Shown here: one piece after another, positions 1 through 11,319 of the stretch
How positions within the stretch are numbered: the stretch's first letter is position 1
Layout: every line of letters starts with the position of its first letter
Assembly (NCBI RefSeq): GCF_910592395.1
Contig: NC_088313.1
Location: 8,930,501-8,994,500, forward strand
Direction of reading: 5' to 3'
DNA: 64,000 bases
From: Lineus longissimus
Lineage: Eukaryota > Nemertea > Pilidiophora > Heteronemertea > Lineidae
The notes under the pieces: model-generated
Seen by the model: only the letters and a program-made list of their open reading frames with translations
Told to the model about the DNA's origin: nothing
Database searches by the model: none
Made by a program: the position numbers and the translations under genes

Positions 1-710
1 TACCGTATCATAGTCAAATTTTGCTAAATTTTAAAATGAGGAAACTCTTCTCCAGTGTTCATGGAAGCAGTCATGACATTGGCCATGCCGACTAATCGGC
101 GGCTCATATCGATCCTAAAGTCCTCTCATTGCACCGCCGACATCAACGGGCGGGATAGTGATCAGGCGCACATTCATAAACGAATGGCCAATCAAATTGC
201 TTGAAACAAAGTAATTGAACGAGGTCCTGAATTGATTTGGACATCCTCGCTTTATTATCAGGTTACTCTACTTCTATATAACACGCACAGTGCATTTGTG
301 TCTGGTCAGCGGCCTGGAATCGCGGATGCAATAACAACTATTACAATTGAACACCTGGTCAATTATAGCTTTTAGCGCGTGTCTCTTACAGGGTCTCTTT
401 CAACTCTTTGTGCGTAATGATAGTGTTAAGCAAATTCTTGGAGACAATAAATGATGTTGTGACAAACGTCCTGACAGCCTTGTACATTGTTGCAGGGGCC
501 TTGTTATCGGCGTAGACATTGGCACGGGCGTAGTGATATATCTTATTTGCAGTCGCCCGACCAACACCCTTGTCGCCTCCCCCCTCCTGTCCAGTCACCT
601 GGCAACATCCTTGTCCCCACCCCCAACAGTAATAACTAATAATAATCACTTTTTTTTCCTTTTTCCAGCGCCAAGGTTGCAAACCTGTGTCACGTGACTG
701 ACGCAGGATA
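1..710. other. No recognisable gene
   Basis: I see no domain, splice-compatible exon or clear repeat in this AT-rich leading stretch. The short open frames have no recognisable motif. A pyrimidine-rich patch near 570-670 is low complexity. Confidence 0.5.
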
Positions 711-938
711 TTACATACATACATACAAATAGCATTTATATAGCGCAAAATCCAATTAGAAAAATTGCTCAGCTGCGCTTAACAAAAACACTGTTCAAAT
801 AGTTTGGTTTTTAATCTTCTTTTGAACTCGCTGACGGTGGAGCTGTTGCGGGCGTTAGTGTCCAGCGAGTTCCATAATTTGCTGGCATAAACTGTAAAGC
901 TTCTGCCACCAAATGTCTCAAGGCGATACCTGGGAGTC
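711..938 (-). mobile_element. 5'-truncated LINE 3' end (CR1/L2-like)
   Basis: This stretch is almost identical to 27565-27797, where the same sequence continues into a minus-strand reverse-transcriptase C-terminal reading frame. It starts on the + strand with a (CATA)n run, which is the microsatellite tail of a minus-strand element. It ends abruptly at the junction with the Helitron-like coding region near 938. Only the last part of the ORF and the 3' UTR survive. The open frame that seems to start at 913 begins inside this LINE, so its first residues are not Helitron sequence. Confidence 0.85.
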
Positions 939-981
939 ATCATTATCAATCATTTCTCACTCATCTCACTCAACCTTTAAT

Positions 982-3535
982 ATGCCGCCTGCCAAGAAAC
1001 AAAGTGCTGCTACTCGACGTAAAATAGATAAAAAACGGAAGCGTATGGATTTGCGGTCTTCCGCATCACTTGATCAAGGTGACTCTTTGATTCAAAGTAC
1101 CATCAGCATTGAATCTTCCTCCACCGACTCTGACTGTATCACAAGAAAGCAAGTGAATTATGCTAAACTTGAACTTCAGGCATCTATGCATCAGGGCTCA
1201 GACTGTTTTTCTGTTCTGTCTGCTGGTATGCAGTGTACACCAATTGCCTATGTCGCCCTTTTGTTTGCTTCCTTGAAAGATCCAACGACTTGGCTTAAGC
1301 AAGATCTTGACCGAATTTTGACACTTGGTGATTTCTTGTATCAAACTACACCTCATGTTCATGATTACATGCTTTACACTGAATTGCCCATTGCCATTGA
1401 CATCAACGTTTTCTCCTGCTCAATGATCACAGAGTTCAGTTCTACAATGGCTGGCCCATTGATGGGGATCCCAGACATAGAAAGCATAGAACAAGGAGCA
1501 TTATATCCCTTGAATTTGGCATTATTGAAGTCATTGTCCTCAGAATACATTGGTTGCTTACTGCTGACATGTGGTTACACTGTTGCCATATTTGCTCACG
1601 ATCAAAATTATTATGTCTTTGATTCACACAGCCGAAATTTGTTGGAACAAATGACACCTGATGGAACAGCTGTCCTTCTCTCATTTTGCAGCATAGAAAA
1701 TATTGTATACCACATACAGTCTCTGTATCAACAGCGAAGCAATGCTCAGTTTGATGTCATTCCATTGAAATTAGTATCTTCAGTTCAACATAGTGAAACT
1801 ACATTAAATATTGCAGGTGCTTGTAATGTGCAAGCACCACCACCCAACTTACTTGATCAGTACTTCAACTTTCAAAATAATAAACAACTCAAAAGACGTG
1901 AAAGCATCGAAAAAATTCATGAACAAAGTCAATGGAAGCAATGGTATCAGTCAAAACCCACTTCGTACAAAAGGATGCGAGCATTAAAACAAATAGAAAA
2001 TAGGAAAATTGCTGAAAGGCGCCATTGCCATGAAGACCAACATTTTCAACAACAGAAACTGTATTTAGATAGAGTTAGAAAGAAACGTCGATATGATGAA
2101 GATAATGGACACAGAAAACAACAATAGTCGTCAGATAGAGATCGAAAAAAACGTCGATATGAAGAAGATGATGAACACAGAAAACAACACCAGTTGTCAG
2201 ATAGAGATCGTAAGAGACGTCGATATGAAGAAGATGATGAACACAGAAAACAACACCAGTCGTTAGATAGAGATCGAAAGAAACGTCGATATCAGGGAGA
2301 TCAAGCATATCATGATAAAGTAAAGACATCAGCAATAGCAACATATAAAACATGCAAACAAAATGCTGCCACTTTGGCAAAGGCTATCGACAATTTCAAG
2401 CAATCTATTGCATGTAGCCCGGAATACATATGCACTGTTTGTCATAGATTGCTTTTTAAGAATCAAGTTGTCCAGTGTCATTGATCCAAATATAAGACAA
2501 CACCAGACAAAGAAGCCAATGCTGAACTATGCCTCACTGGCAAGTATGTTTGCACCTGTTTACAAAATGACAGTTGTGAAGAATGTACTCAATTTGAACA
2601 TAGTTACAGCACCTGTGATAAAGAATGGATTTGTCATGCATGTCACCACTCATTACTCATTTGCAAAATGCCCTCACTTGCTGCTGTAAATGGTCTGCAG
2701 TTGGAAGATATACCCCCTGCATTACAAGGTCTTAACTTCTTGGAAAAACAATTAATTGCAGTGAATATCCCTTTTGCTAAAATAGTTCTATTACCGAAGG
2801 GTGGACAAAAAGGAGTCCATGGTCCTGTAGTATCCGTACCAGCAAGCATCACTCAAACCGTCAATGCCCTACCTCGTTCTGTACATGAATCTGCACTTAT
2901 CAAAGTCAAGTTGAAAAGGAAACTAGAGTATAGGGGTCATGTTGCATATTCTTTTGCCAGACCTTCTAAACTGCATGCAGCTCTGTCCTACTTGAAGGTA
3001 AACAATACCTTGTACAAAGACATTCCACTAGATAATGATTGGGAAGAAACCAACTTGACCACAGATGCTGATGTCATCAACAGCAGATCTGGTGACAACG
3101 GATATGAAGCTTTGAATGAACAACCAGGAAATGAAGACAAGTCACCCACTCTTAGTCCTAATAGTACGACAGAATCTTGTGAATTAGATGATCAGTTTAG
3201 TAGGAAAGAAGGCAACAAGGAAACTGTTCCAGACATTTACACTAGTGTTTATGAAACTCCTGTTGATACCTGTTTGCAACCAGTGGACATTGGCCAAGAA
3301 GTGATGGATCAGTATGATAACATTGCATTTTGTGTGGCACCAACTGAAGGCAATAGACCAGTTTCAGTGCTTAATATCCCAGACATAGAAGCCCAATCAT
3401 TTCCACAGCAATTACCATCTGGAAAATTTGGGTACAACACTGATAGATCAGTCAAGATTGGATTGAATTGGTACTACAATGCCCGTTTGTTTAATGCTGA
3501 TAACCGTTTTGCTACAGACACCAATTATTTGTTTT
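982..3535 (+). pseudogene. Helentron-like protein, N-terminal part: C76-like peptidase, zinc finger, DUF6570
   Basis: One reading frame runs from the ATG at 982 to a T8 tract at 3532-3539 and is broken by TAG at 2125 and TGA at 2482. Domains in order: a basic, Ser-rich N-terminus; a cysteine-peptidase-like domain (about 1200-1740) with Gln-Cys at 1231-1236 and an Asp-Ser-His motif at 1621-1629, the layout of peptidase family C76 (Cys, Asp-x-His); an Arg/Lys-rich 22-residue repeat (2065-2328); a Cys-rich stretch with CxxC pairs (about 2425-2660); and the segment with PxLAAVNGL and LPKGGQ (2668-2860), which matches the DUF6570 region found upstream of Rep in animal Helitrons. The frame then shifts into the Rep segment at the T8 tract. 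The ATG at 982 is preferred because the upstream bases are LINE sequence. I infer that the peptidase matured the polyprotein or acted on ubiquitin-like modifiers; that is not shown. Confidence 0.82.
2065..2328 (+). repeat. In-frame 66-bp tandem repeat, four copies
   Basis: Copies begin at 2065, 2131, 2197 and 2263. Each encodes 22 residues rich in Arg, Lys, Asp and Glu (core RKKRRYEEDDEHRKQ). The first copy carries CAG to TAG (2125-2127), which ends the open frame; the other copies have CAG there. The unit length is a multiple of three, so expansion kept the frame. Confidence 0.9.
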
Positions 3536-5440
3536 TTTTCTCAATACACCAGTGAACTGCAACAAGTGCTTTCGAATATCTCCATTGCACTTCGTAAAGG
3601 AAATGCTACCACCAAGACTGGCCAGAAAGTAACGGCAGACATGTTAAAAGACAAAGATAGTGTGAAAAAAATACTGTTGTCCGATACTGGATTCCGATTC
3701 ATGCAACCAATCCGAGGTACACCTCCATATTGGGAGCGAACATTAAAGGATATGTTTGCCATGATTCGACAGATAGGTATCCCAACTTGGTTTCTTACGT
3801 TCTCTGCAGCTGATCTGCGTTGGGAAGAAGTGCTCATTAACCTGTCTCGTTGCTCACAAAGTGACATTCCTGTTGAAGAACTTACTTATGTTGACAAAAC
3901 AAAAATGCTACGCGAGAATCCTGTCTCTGCATCAAGAATGTTCAATCAAAGAGTGCAGATGCTTTTCACTAAATTGATATTAAGTGAAGCCCAACCAATA
4001 GGCAAAGTGATAGACTTTTTTTGGCGGACCGAGTTCCAAGCAAGGGGTTCACCTCACATCCATTGCCTTGTGTGGGTTGAAAATGCCCCAAAACTTGACA
4101 TCAACAGTGATTCTAAAGTTTGTGCATTTGTGGACAAATACATCTCCTGCAAACTTCCTGATGAAAACACCAATCCTGAACTACACAAGATTGTCAAAGA
4201 TGTACAGACGCACAGCAAAGGCCACACTAAGTCATGTCGAAAGGGAGGAAAGAAATGCAGATTCAATTTTCCAAAACCACCATCACCAATAACATTCATT
4301 GTCCGCCCAGCAAAGGACTAAACAGAGAACCAACAAGATGCAATGTTAGCAGACTTGATAAAAGCTTCACTCCCATCTGGTGAGCAAGATTTGTCTGTAA
4401 CAGATGAACATTCATCACCAAGACAACCATGTGTTCTAGAGAGCAGCAAAGAGCAATCCTGTAACAATAATGATGATCATTCTGTTAAGATCACCAGAGC
4501 TATGGCACAAACAAACATTGAGAAGATATGGGCACTCATGAATGACCCCAATGAAGCCCTTGAGATCCTTTCAGCAACAGACATCATACAAAAAGCTGGC
4601 CTGTCAATGAAAGAATATGAGAAAAGCATGGCAATACTTTCTAAGAAAGTGAACATTGTAATGAAGAGAGAACCAAAAGATGCTTATGTAAATAACTACA
4701 ATCCTAGTCTTCTTCAGGCATGGAATGCGAATATGGACATTCAGTATGTCTTTGATCCATACACTTGTGTTATGTACATCTTGTCATACATAAGTAAGGC
4801 CGAACATGAGATGAGTCAGTTACTTAAACAAGCACAACAGGAGAGCAGACAAGACAACAATGAAGATGATGCGAATGAAATGAAACGTCTTGGTAGTGTA
4901 TACTTACACAATCGAGAAGTTAGTGCGCAAGAAGCTCTCTACCGTGTCACAGGCATGAAATTAAAGAATAGCTCTAGACAAGTCATTTTTGTACCAACTG
5001 ACCCCAACTGCACAAAGATGAGTCTTCCTTTGAAAGTTATACAAAGCAAGGCTAACACAGAAAACTCTGACGATGTCTGGATGAAATCAGTTGTAGATAG
5101 ATACAAAGCTCGACCTGAAACCCCTGAGTTTTCTGATATATGTCTTGCCAGTTTCGCGTCAAACTACAGAATACTTCCATCCACAGCCAAATCTCAGGCC
5201 AACGATGAAAAAGATCCAATAGACATAGAATTGGAAGGGAATCTTCCTGATTTGCAATGTCCATCAACAAAACAGGTACCAATTATTGACTTAAAAAATG
5301 GTCTTGGAAAGATCCAAAAAAGATCCAGAAGTTCTCCAGCTATTGTGCAATCCGCCCGGTTCCCAAAGACAAAATTCCCAGAAAAATACTTTCATAATTT
5401 GCTTGCGCTCTACCTGCATTCTGGACTGAAACCCAACTAG
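3536..5440 (+). pseudogene. Helitron Rep (HUH) nuclease segment
   Basis: This is the Helitron_like_N / Rep portion, in a frame shifted from the upstream part after the T8 tract. Rep motif 1 is seen as TWFLTFSAADLRW (about 3790-3830). The metal-binding HUH motif is HIH in GSPHIHCLVWV (about 4048-4080). The two catalytic tyrosines fit YILSYISK (Tyr codons near 4775 and 4787), the YxxxY arrangement of two-tyrosine Helitron Rep proteins. A basic Cys-containing stretch follows the HUH motif. A TAA at 4319-4321 interrupts the frame, which then continues in the same register from 4322. Rep would nick and join DNA for rolling-circle transposition. All motifs survive, but the stop and flanking frameshifts make this copy inactive. 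Confidence 0.88.
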
Positions 5441-5780
5441 GTCCATAACCTTTTGAAACTTCGGAGGAATTCTATTTCAAGGCAGCCGTCAAACTTTCAG
5501 GTACCGATGACCTAGAAAAGGTTCAACACATTGTAGACCGTAACAGGGCTGTGTTTGAAGAAGGCGCAGAACCTCTTGACGAGGCATATGATCAACTACA
5601 GGAAAACCCACCATTACAAGATGCATGGGCACAGATTGCACCATCAACTGAAGAAGACCGTCTAGACACACAGCAGGAAAATGGTGACCTCCGTGAAGAT
5701 ACAGACATAAACAACGAAGATATACCTGATTTGGCCAGTACGAACTCCCCATCCCCGATCCTGCTGCTAGTTGTGGCCAC
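5410..5780 (+). pseudogene. Degenerate linker between Rep and helicase
   Basis: The Rep frame ends at 5440, but homologous-looking coding continues in another frame from about 5420 with one TAA near 5450, through acidic sequence (DLEKVQHIVDRNRAVFEE, about 5509-5562) to about 5740. It then shifts again into the helicase frame. In intact Helitrons this is one continuous polypeptide, so at least two frameshifts and one stop have accumulated here. Confidence 0.7.
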
Positions 5781-7418
5781 ATGGAAATTGTCCTTAAAGG
5801 CATATCCAAAGACGAAGCTAAACACCTCCTTCAGTCACTCAACACAAAACAGTCTTTTGTCTTCCATTCCATTCGAAAATGGTGTCTGCAGAAACGTCAT
5901 GGCAAAAATCCACAACCACTCAACATCTTCATATCGGGTCCAGGAGGAACCGGTAAAAGCCATCTAATCAAAGCTATTGAGTTTGAATCAACCAAACTGT
6001 TGCAACCAGTGTTGGAGTTCCCACAGTCTGTGTGCGTGCTAAAAACTGCATCTACTGGCCCAGCCGCTTACAATATTGGTGGACAAACTGTTCATGGTGC
6101 ACTATGCATACCACCAAAGGGCACCGTTCTTCCATACAAACCTCTTGGAGAAGACAGGGTGAACACACTCAGATCAACCTTGCATGAATTACAGATCTTG
6201 ATAATCGATGAAATATCCATGATAAAAAACATATTGTTGATCTACATCAGTGAGAGATTGAAGCAAATCAAGCAGAACACCAAACTATTTGGTGGAATTA
6301 CTGTACTTGCTTTTGGAGATTTCTACCAATTGCCACCAGTCAGAGCCAAGCTCTTGTGCAATCTGAACCCTCATGATCTCTACAATGAATGGTCCACCAA
6401 CTTTTGTCATGTTGAACTTACAGAGATCATGCGCCAGAGGGAAGAAGCTGACTTCGCACACTTACTCAACAGGATAAGAAAGCGCGTAATTTCACAACCG
6501 TTGGAGGCGCAGGATGAAGCTATCTTAAAAGAGCGGATTATCTCAGTGACAAGCGATCATCCAGCATATCCCAGTAATGCATTACATGTTTTTGCTACAC
6601 GAGACGAAGTCAATACTTACAACTTAAAGAAATTGAACACTCTCCAATCACCCACTGTCACCATTCATGCCAAAGATTCAGGCCGAGATCCGATGACTGG
6701 AAATACTTCCAAACATCCTTCAAAGAAAACTACAGCTAAGCCCAGTAGCAGTGACTTGCCAACAAATCTTCAAATGGCAATTGGTGCACATGTTATGCTG
6801 CTTCGGAACGTTAGTGTACAGGATGGTCTAACTAATGGTGCAATGGGTATAATAACTGATATTCTCCCTCACTCAACTGAACAAGCAAGATTCCCAAAAG
6901 CAATTTGCGTTGAATTCAGTGACAAAAAAGTAGGCAGAGAGTACATGAAAAAATCTCCTTTCAGAAATCAAGTTCCCAATAATTCTGTATGCATAGAACC
7001 AGTCCATGAAAAACTTGAAAACAGCCCCACCACAAGATCACAATTTCCACTATCACTTTCTTGGGCAACCACCATCCACAAGACTCAAGGAATGTCACCA
7101 CAAGAAATTGTTGTTTCGCTCGATAAAATCTTTTCTTCTGGTCAAGCATATGTTGCCCTCAGCCGTGTAACCAAATTGGCTGGCCTACACCTGCTGGACT
7201 ACAGATCATCAGCACTGTATTGTAATAAGGAAGTTGAAAATTCAATGCTTGCAATGAAGACCTTGGAATATGCTGACAACATATTATTGCATGATCCCCC
7301 AGCAAACTCACTTTTTGTTTTCCATCACAACATCGAAAGCTTGTCAGCCCATTTTCATGACCTTCAATATACCCTATATGTTCAACATGCACATTTCATC
7401 TGCTTGTCAGAAACATAG
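5781..7418 (+). pseudogene. Pif1-type helicase of the Helentron-like element
   Basis: An uninterrupted 545-residue frame with a complete superfamily 1B helicase core. Walker A is GPGGTGKS (residues 53-60), Walker B is IIDEISM (141-147), motif III is FGDFYQLPPV (178-187), motif IV is ELTEIMRQ, and the C-terminal motifs are TTIHKTQGMS and YVALSRV. It would unwind DNA during rolling-circle transposition, fused to Rep upstream. The frame does not end naturally: a TAG at 7416-7418 replaces what is probably a Trp codon after the SET residues of an endonuclease motif, and coding continues in the same register. The stated start is only where the open frame resumes after upstream damage. Confidence 0.92.
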
Positions 7419-8210
7419 CTCCACGATGATAACAGCCAAAATTTCCAGATTCCCGGATTTCTATGCTTCCAAAGAAACCGACACGATTGCTACCAAGACG
7501 ATTCCACGTTTCATCAACAACAAAGAGGTGGTGTTGCAATTTATGCTAAACAGACTCTAACTTGTCATCAGTTTCATCTGGGAATCAGCAATCTTGAATA
7601 CCTTGCTCTCCTAGTAGAGTACAATGAAACAACCTGCATGATTGTGGTTGTCTACCGACCACCCACTTACAATGCCACCACATTCTGCCGTACCCTCAAG
7701 CTTGCCCTTCAAAATGCTGATACACACTTCCCAGACCATATTGTAGTTTGTGGTGATTTCAATGAAAATAGTACCAACAAAGGCAGTTCACCAGTAAAGA
7801 ATGTTTTCACTTCTGAAGGGTATACCCAACTGGTAACTGAACCAACTACCCTTGATGGTGTACTGTATCACCCAGCATACCATTGCCCTTTAAGAGGTTA
7901 GAGAGACCGGCCGGTGGCGCCCCAATTTGTAATGGCTTTGCCATTGTGGCGTTTTGTAGAACTACTTGTTCTGTTACGTGCTGTGTACGTTTTTCCGACA
8001 TGTTTTGATTCCGATGATTAAAACCTGTTAAACAACATCCTGCGATTCGATCTTCTCTTCAATCAGATCACGAGGCTGTTGACCAGGAGGTAAATACAGA
8101 TGGAACAACCATTGACCACATTTTTGTCAAATCATCCTCGCCAATTAACAACATTTCCTCTGGTGTGCTCTCCACATATTACAGCTACCATGACCCTGTT
8201 TATTGTTTCC
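7290..8210 (+). pseudogene. EEP (AP-endonuclease-like) domain fused to helicase, split by an LTR
   Basis: Downstream of the helicase, in the same frame, come the hallmarks of an endonuclease/exonuclease/phosphatase domain: FICLSET (stop at 7416), VVYRPP (about 7647), and VCGDFNEN (about 7749). The frame is then cut by a 240-bp insertion with a 5-bp duplication, and the next domain block resumes at 8099 with GTTIDHIFVK and a later HDP. EEP domains fused to Rep/helicase characterise the Helentron (HeliNoto) branch. Both the nonsense codon and the insertion inactivate this copy. Confidence 0.82.
7859..8098. mobile_element. Solo LTR (240 bp) with 5-bp target duplication
   Basis: The insert starts TGTACTGTAT and ends GTAAATACA, so it has TG...CA termini and a TGTA/TACA inverted end. 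It is flanked by GATGG at 7854-7858 and GATGG at 8099-8103. Removing the insert plus one GATGG rejoins the EEP coding frame exactly (245 bp in total). No internal retroelement genes remain, so this is a recombined solo LTR. Family and strand are unknown. Confidence 0.8.
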
Positions 8211-8378
8211 TACCTATTTAATTTAAGCAGTTTTAATCTCTTGCAGATACATGCACAGACTCTTTCTCCAATACTGAAAACCTCCATCACGACAGACTTT
8301 GCCACAAATTACTTCAAACTTCACTACTTTGTCCTCAAGTAATTATTTTAACCATTTGGTAAATTGCTATATTTCCAG

Positions 8379-9755
8379 CATGAATATTGCAAAAGCCCTA
8401 GCATCCACAGCACCCTTGAAACTGCCCCTGGGGTAGAAGTTCAAAGCAAATTCTACCGAAAAGAAGGAAGGGAAACCAAAATGTGGATTGCAGCAATAAT
8501 CGACACCACAGCTGCTGCTAAGCTCCTGATCTATGACGAAAAAACTGCTGCCAAGCTTACTCCAATGGCCACCTACATCATCAGAAACGTCACATCCAAA
8601 ACAACGCACTTCACAACCAACTCATCATTCCAACTTTTCCGTACTGCCAAAGCTGAAGTCGACCAACAGAAAGTACAAGAAGCTTGTGATCTTCTGCACC
8701 CACCAGCACCACCAGTCATCAGTATCGCAGAAGCAAAGACGTCACCAGTGAAGAAACTTGTGTCAGTTAGAGGACAGGTCGTTCAGGTATGTATGCTATA
8801 GCCCTTCTGAATAGGAATTTTTCGCATTGTTTAACATCCTAATGGGTCAACTACTTGTTATTGATTACTACCTTGCGACCAAATAATCAAGTTCAGTCAA
8901 TCAATGTACATCTACATGTAGTGTGCATGCATAAATCTGTAATTGTAATAATTTTCATATATTTCATATAACATCATGTATGCATGAACACATCCCTCAA
9001 TATAAAATAAATTACTGTAATGAATATATATCAATGTACAACTTGGACCTTGTCCAATGGCATTTATCCGGCAACTCCTACTTTCAGGATGAACCCGTCC
9101 AAATGGTGGGTGACAATATACCATTACGACATGTAACGCTGAAGGACACTACAGCTAGCGTACAACTTTCCCTTTGGAGAGATATGGCAGACACACATCT
9201 CAACCCAGGAAACTACATTGAAGTCCGCAGTGTGTACGTGTCTTCCAACCCCATCAAGAAAGAAACCCAACTTGGTTCAACACAAACAACAGTCATTGAG
9301 GTATGGTTAGTTCTCCTTCCACTTCACCATTCTCACCTACATTGTAGAAGTACTTAAATACAAGCAAACTTTCAACTCCTACACATGCCTATGTAATGCA
9401 ATAAAGCATTTCAGTTACATTAAGAAATCATCTACCTGCATGCTCATTTCTTTTGATAGTGATATCATTACTTATAATATTGTATTGACAGCAACAACCA
9501 TTACCAGTCGAAACACACACCGGAACTCTCACAGCATTCGACATAACTGATACCGAATGCAGCCTCATCATCGATGACCAGCAATATCAGTCTACCACGA
9601 CCAATCTACAGGAGCTGATCCCAGACAACGACGAAGACGACATCGAAACCGAGTTGTGTCTAACATTCTTCCACTTTCAGTTGATTACACACGCCTGCCA
9701 ACAAACAAGCAAATTCTTTCTATTACTGCCACCAAATCGGAATGAACATGTTTGA
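8379..9755 (+). CDS. RPA-like OB-fold protein, three exons, probably Helentron-borne
   Basis: Exons 8379-8786, 9088-9300 and 9492-9755 are joined by GT-AG introns, all phase 0, and read to a TGA at 9753-9755. Acceptors are TTTCCAG, TACTTTCAG and TTGACAG; donors are CAG|GTATGT and GAG|GTATGG. The product has two regions resembling OB folds of replication protein A large subunits (residues about 10-75, with TKMWIAAIID and TYIIRNV; and about 125-205, with LRHVTLKDTT and SVQLSLWRD), then an acidic tail. RPA-like genes are known passengers of Helitrons and would bind single-stranded DNA during rolling-circle transfer. No lesion is visible. The first exon lacks an obvious start, so an upstream exon may be missing. 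Confidence 0.6.
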
Positions 9756-10261
9756 GCATACCCATGGCATGTAAGCCTAACTGAGGCTGTCTAACGATGT
9801 TTTGTTTGACATGTTTGATTTTACAGACTTCTGACTCAGTATAACTCTGCCAGCAAGGTCAAGCCTTGGGCTTTGAAAGTGTATCTGGTAAAACACCCCT
9901 TACCAATGTTACTCAGTGTAATGCTAGTCTGAATGGCTATTTACCATACCGTTAGCCTCCTAGCATAATTGCCTAACTCACAGTTGATTTTTTTGAGAAG
10001 ATTTTTTAAAAAACATAATTTTTAGGAAAAGCTAGATAAATTTTGATTAAAACTTAACAATAACTTATAACAAATTGATCATGATGTTGCCAATTATACA
10101 GGGTGATGCAGCATTAATTAGGGGTCTCAGTAAACTACCGTTCCCATCTAAGCAAAAAAATGACTTGGGCAATTATGCTATGAGGCGCACGATACACAGG
10201 TGTTCATCGCTCAACAGCTACTTACACTTTCCCCAACACTTTCAAAACCCAAGACTTGTTC
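9756..10261. other. No recognisable gene
   Basis: AT-rich sequence after the RPA-like gene. There is a possible acceptor near 9826 (TTTTACAG) followed by a short open stretch, but no domain. The Helitron 3' end should lie downstream of the RPA-like gene; I could not identify a hairpin plus terminal motif. Confidence 0.4.
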
Positions 10262-10620
10262 TCAAATGTGTGGCATTCGTTTCACTTGACATCTTTTATA
10301 ACAACTTTGTTACTGATCTTGACTAGGGTTATGATGAGACTTTTGGTTGTATGATGTATCAGTAAATACTAGTACAACATTGTAATTTGTTTTCAAATGT
10401 GTGGCATTCGTTTCACTTGATATCTTTTTAAACAACTTTGTTACTGATGTTGACTGGGGTTATGATGAGACTTTCATTGTACTTTGTATCAGTGAATACA
10501 ACAGCATTGTATAATTTTATTTTGTATTTTTAGGGCTGAGGTTAAGTGCAGTCACAATGAGACTACTAGTATATTTCATTGTATTGATTAGTGAATACAG
10601 CAGCATTGTTTAATTGTATT
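10262..10620. repeat. Degenerate 131-bp tandem repeat
   Basis: The segment with GTGGCATTCGTTTCACTTGA near 10270 recurs near 10401, offset 131 bp, including the following ACAACTTTGTTACTGAT and GGTTATGATGAGACTTT blocks. A third partial unit with GTGAATACAGCAGCATTGT lies near 10590. Confidence 0.8.
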
Positions 10621-11319
10621 AGTCACTCATGGTGTCCGCAAATCCTACTTAAAAGGTCAGGTATTGGACCTCCAGTCATTTAAGGGCTGAAAAGTCCATA
10701 AAATTACCAATATCTGTCTATAATGGCCATAAAACGTCATAATTTCTATAGTTCTTGCTCTTCCCAAAAGAAAATAATACAATAGAAAACTTGTTGTGTT
10801 GTTTTAATCAAACCCCCGTTTTTGTAAAATCAGCTGCAATGTAAATAATGCTATTAGTATACAATGTATGCACATAGGCAATGCATTGCCCATGTAACGG
10901 AGTTCTATGCATATCACTGTTGGAGTGCTTGGATGTAAGTTTGACAGCTTGGCAAAACGGATTAGCTGGTGATGTTTGGTTCTTTCAATTTTAATTCTGA
11001 GAGGATGTTTTCGTTAGAATTATTGATTAGCCACACTTTGGGACATTTTGTTGACCCTGACGTTGAGTTATTGTTTCATTTGATGTATCTTTGAAAACAC
11101 ATGTTGAGTCCTGAAATGAAAGTGAAAGTGCCAATGATAATCAAACTTCATGCACTGAGTGACTGAAGTGTGGTGTCATTCTCTTGAGTTCTTTTGGAAT
11201 TATTATACCATCCTCTAGTTCCTCACATTTGTGGAAGGAACTATTAAGATGACCAGAGTTTGGACTGGGAAAACGTTTGAAATAAGTTAACTGTTGGCTT
11301 GAACTGAATAGAAATGAAA
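10621..11319. other. No recognisable gene
   Basis: No coding motif seen. A short motif CATAAAACGTCATA occurs here (near 10729) and again at 12529, on either side of the HINE-like repeat, suggesting that the repeat inserted into an older repeat carrying this motif. Confidence 0.4.

Noticed and set aside
913-981. Upstream ATG at 913 as Helitron start
   Set aside because: The first residues come from the 3' end of a LINE shared with 27.8 kb; the ATG at 982 is the first in Helitron sequence.
3532-3539. Programmed frameshift at the T8 tract in the Helitron protein
   Set aside because: The same element has several stops and frameshifts, so simple decay or a homopolymer assembly error is more likely than recoding.
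5489-5825. Minus-strand open frames opposite the Rep-helicase region
   Set aside because: Antisense shadows of Helitron coding; no family similarity.
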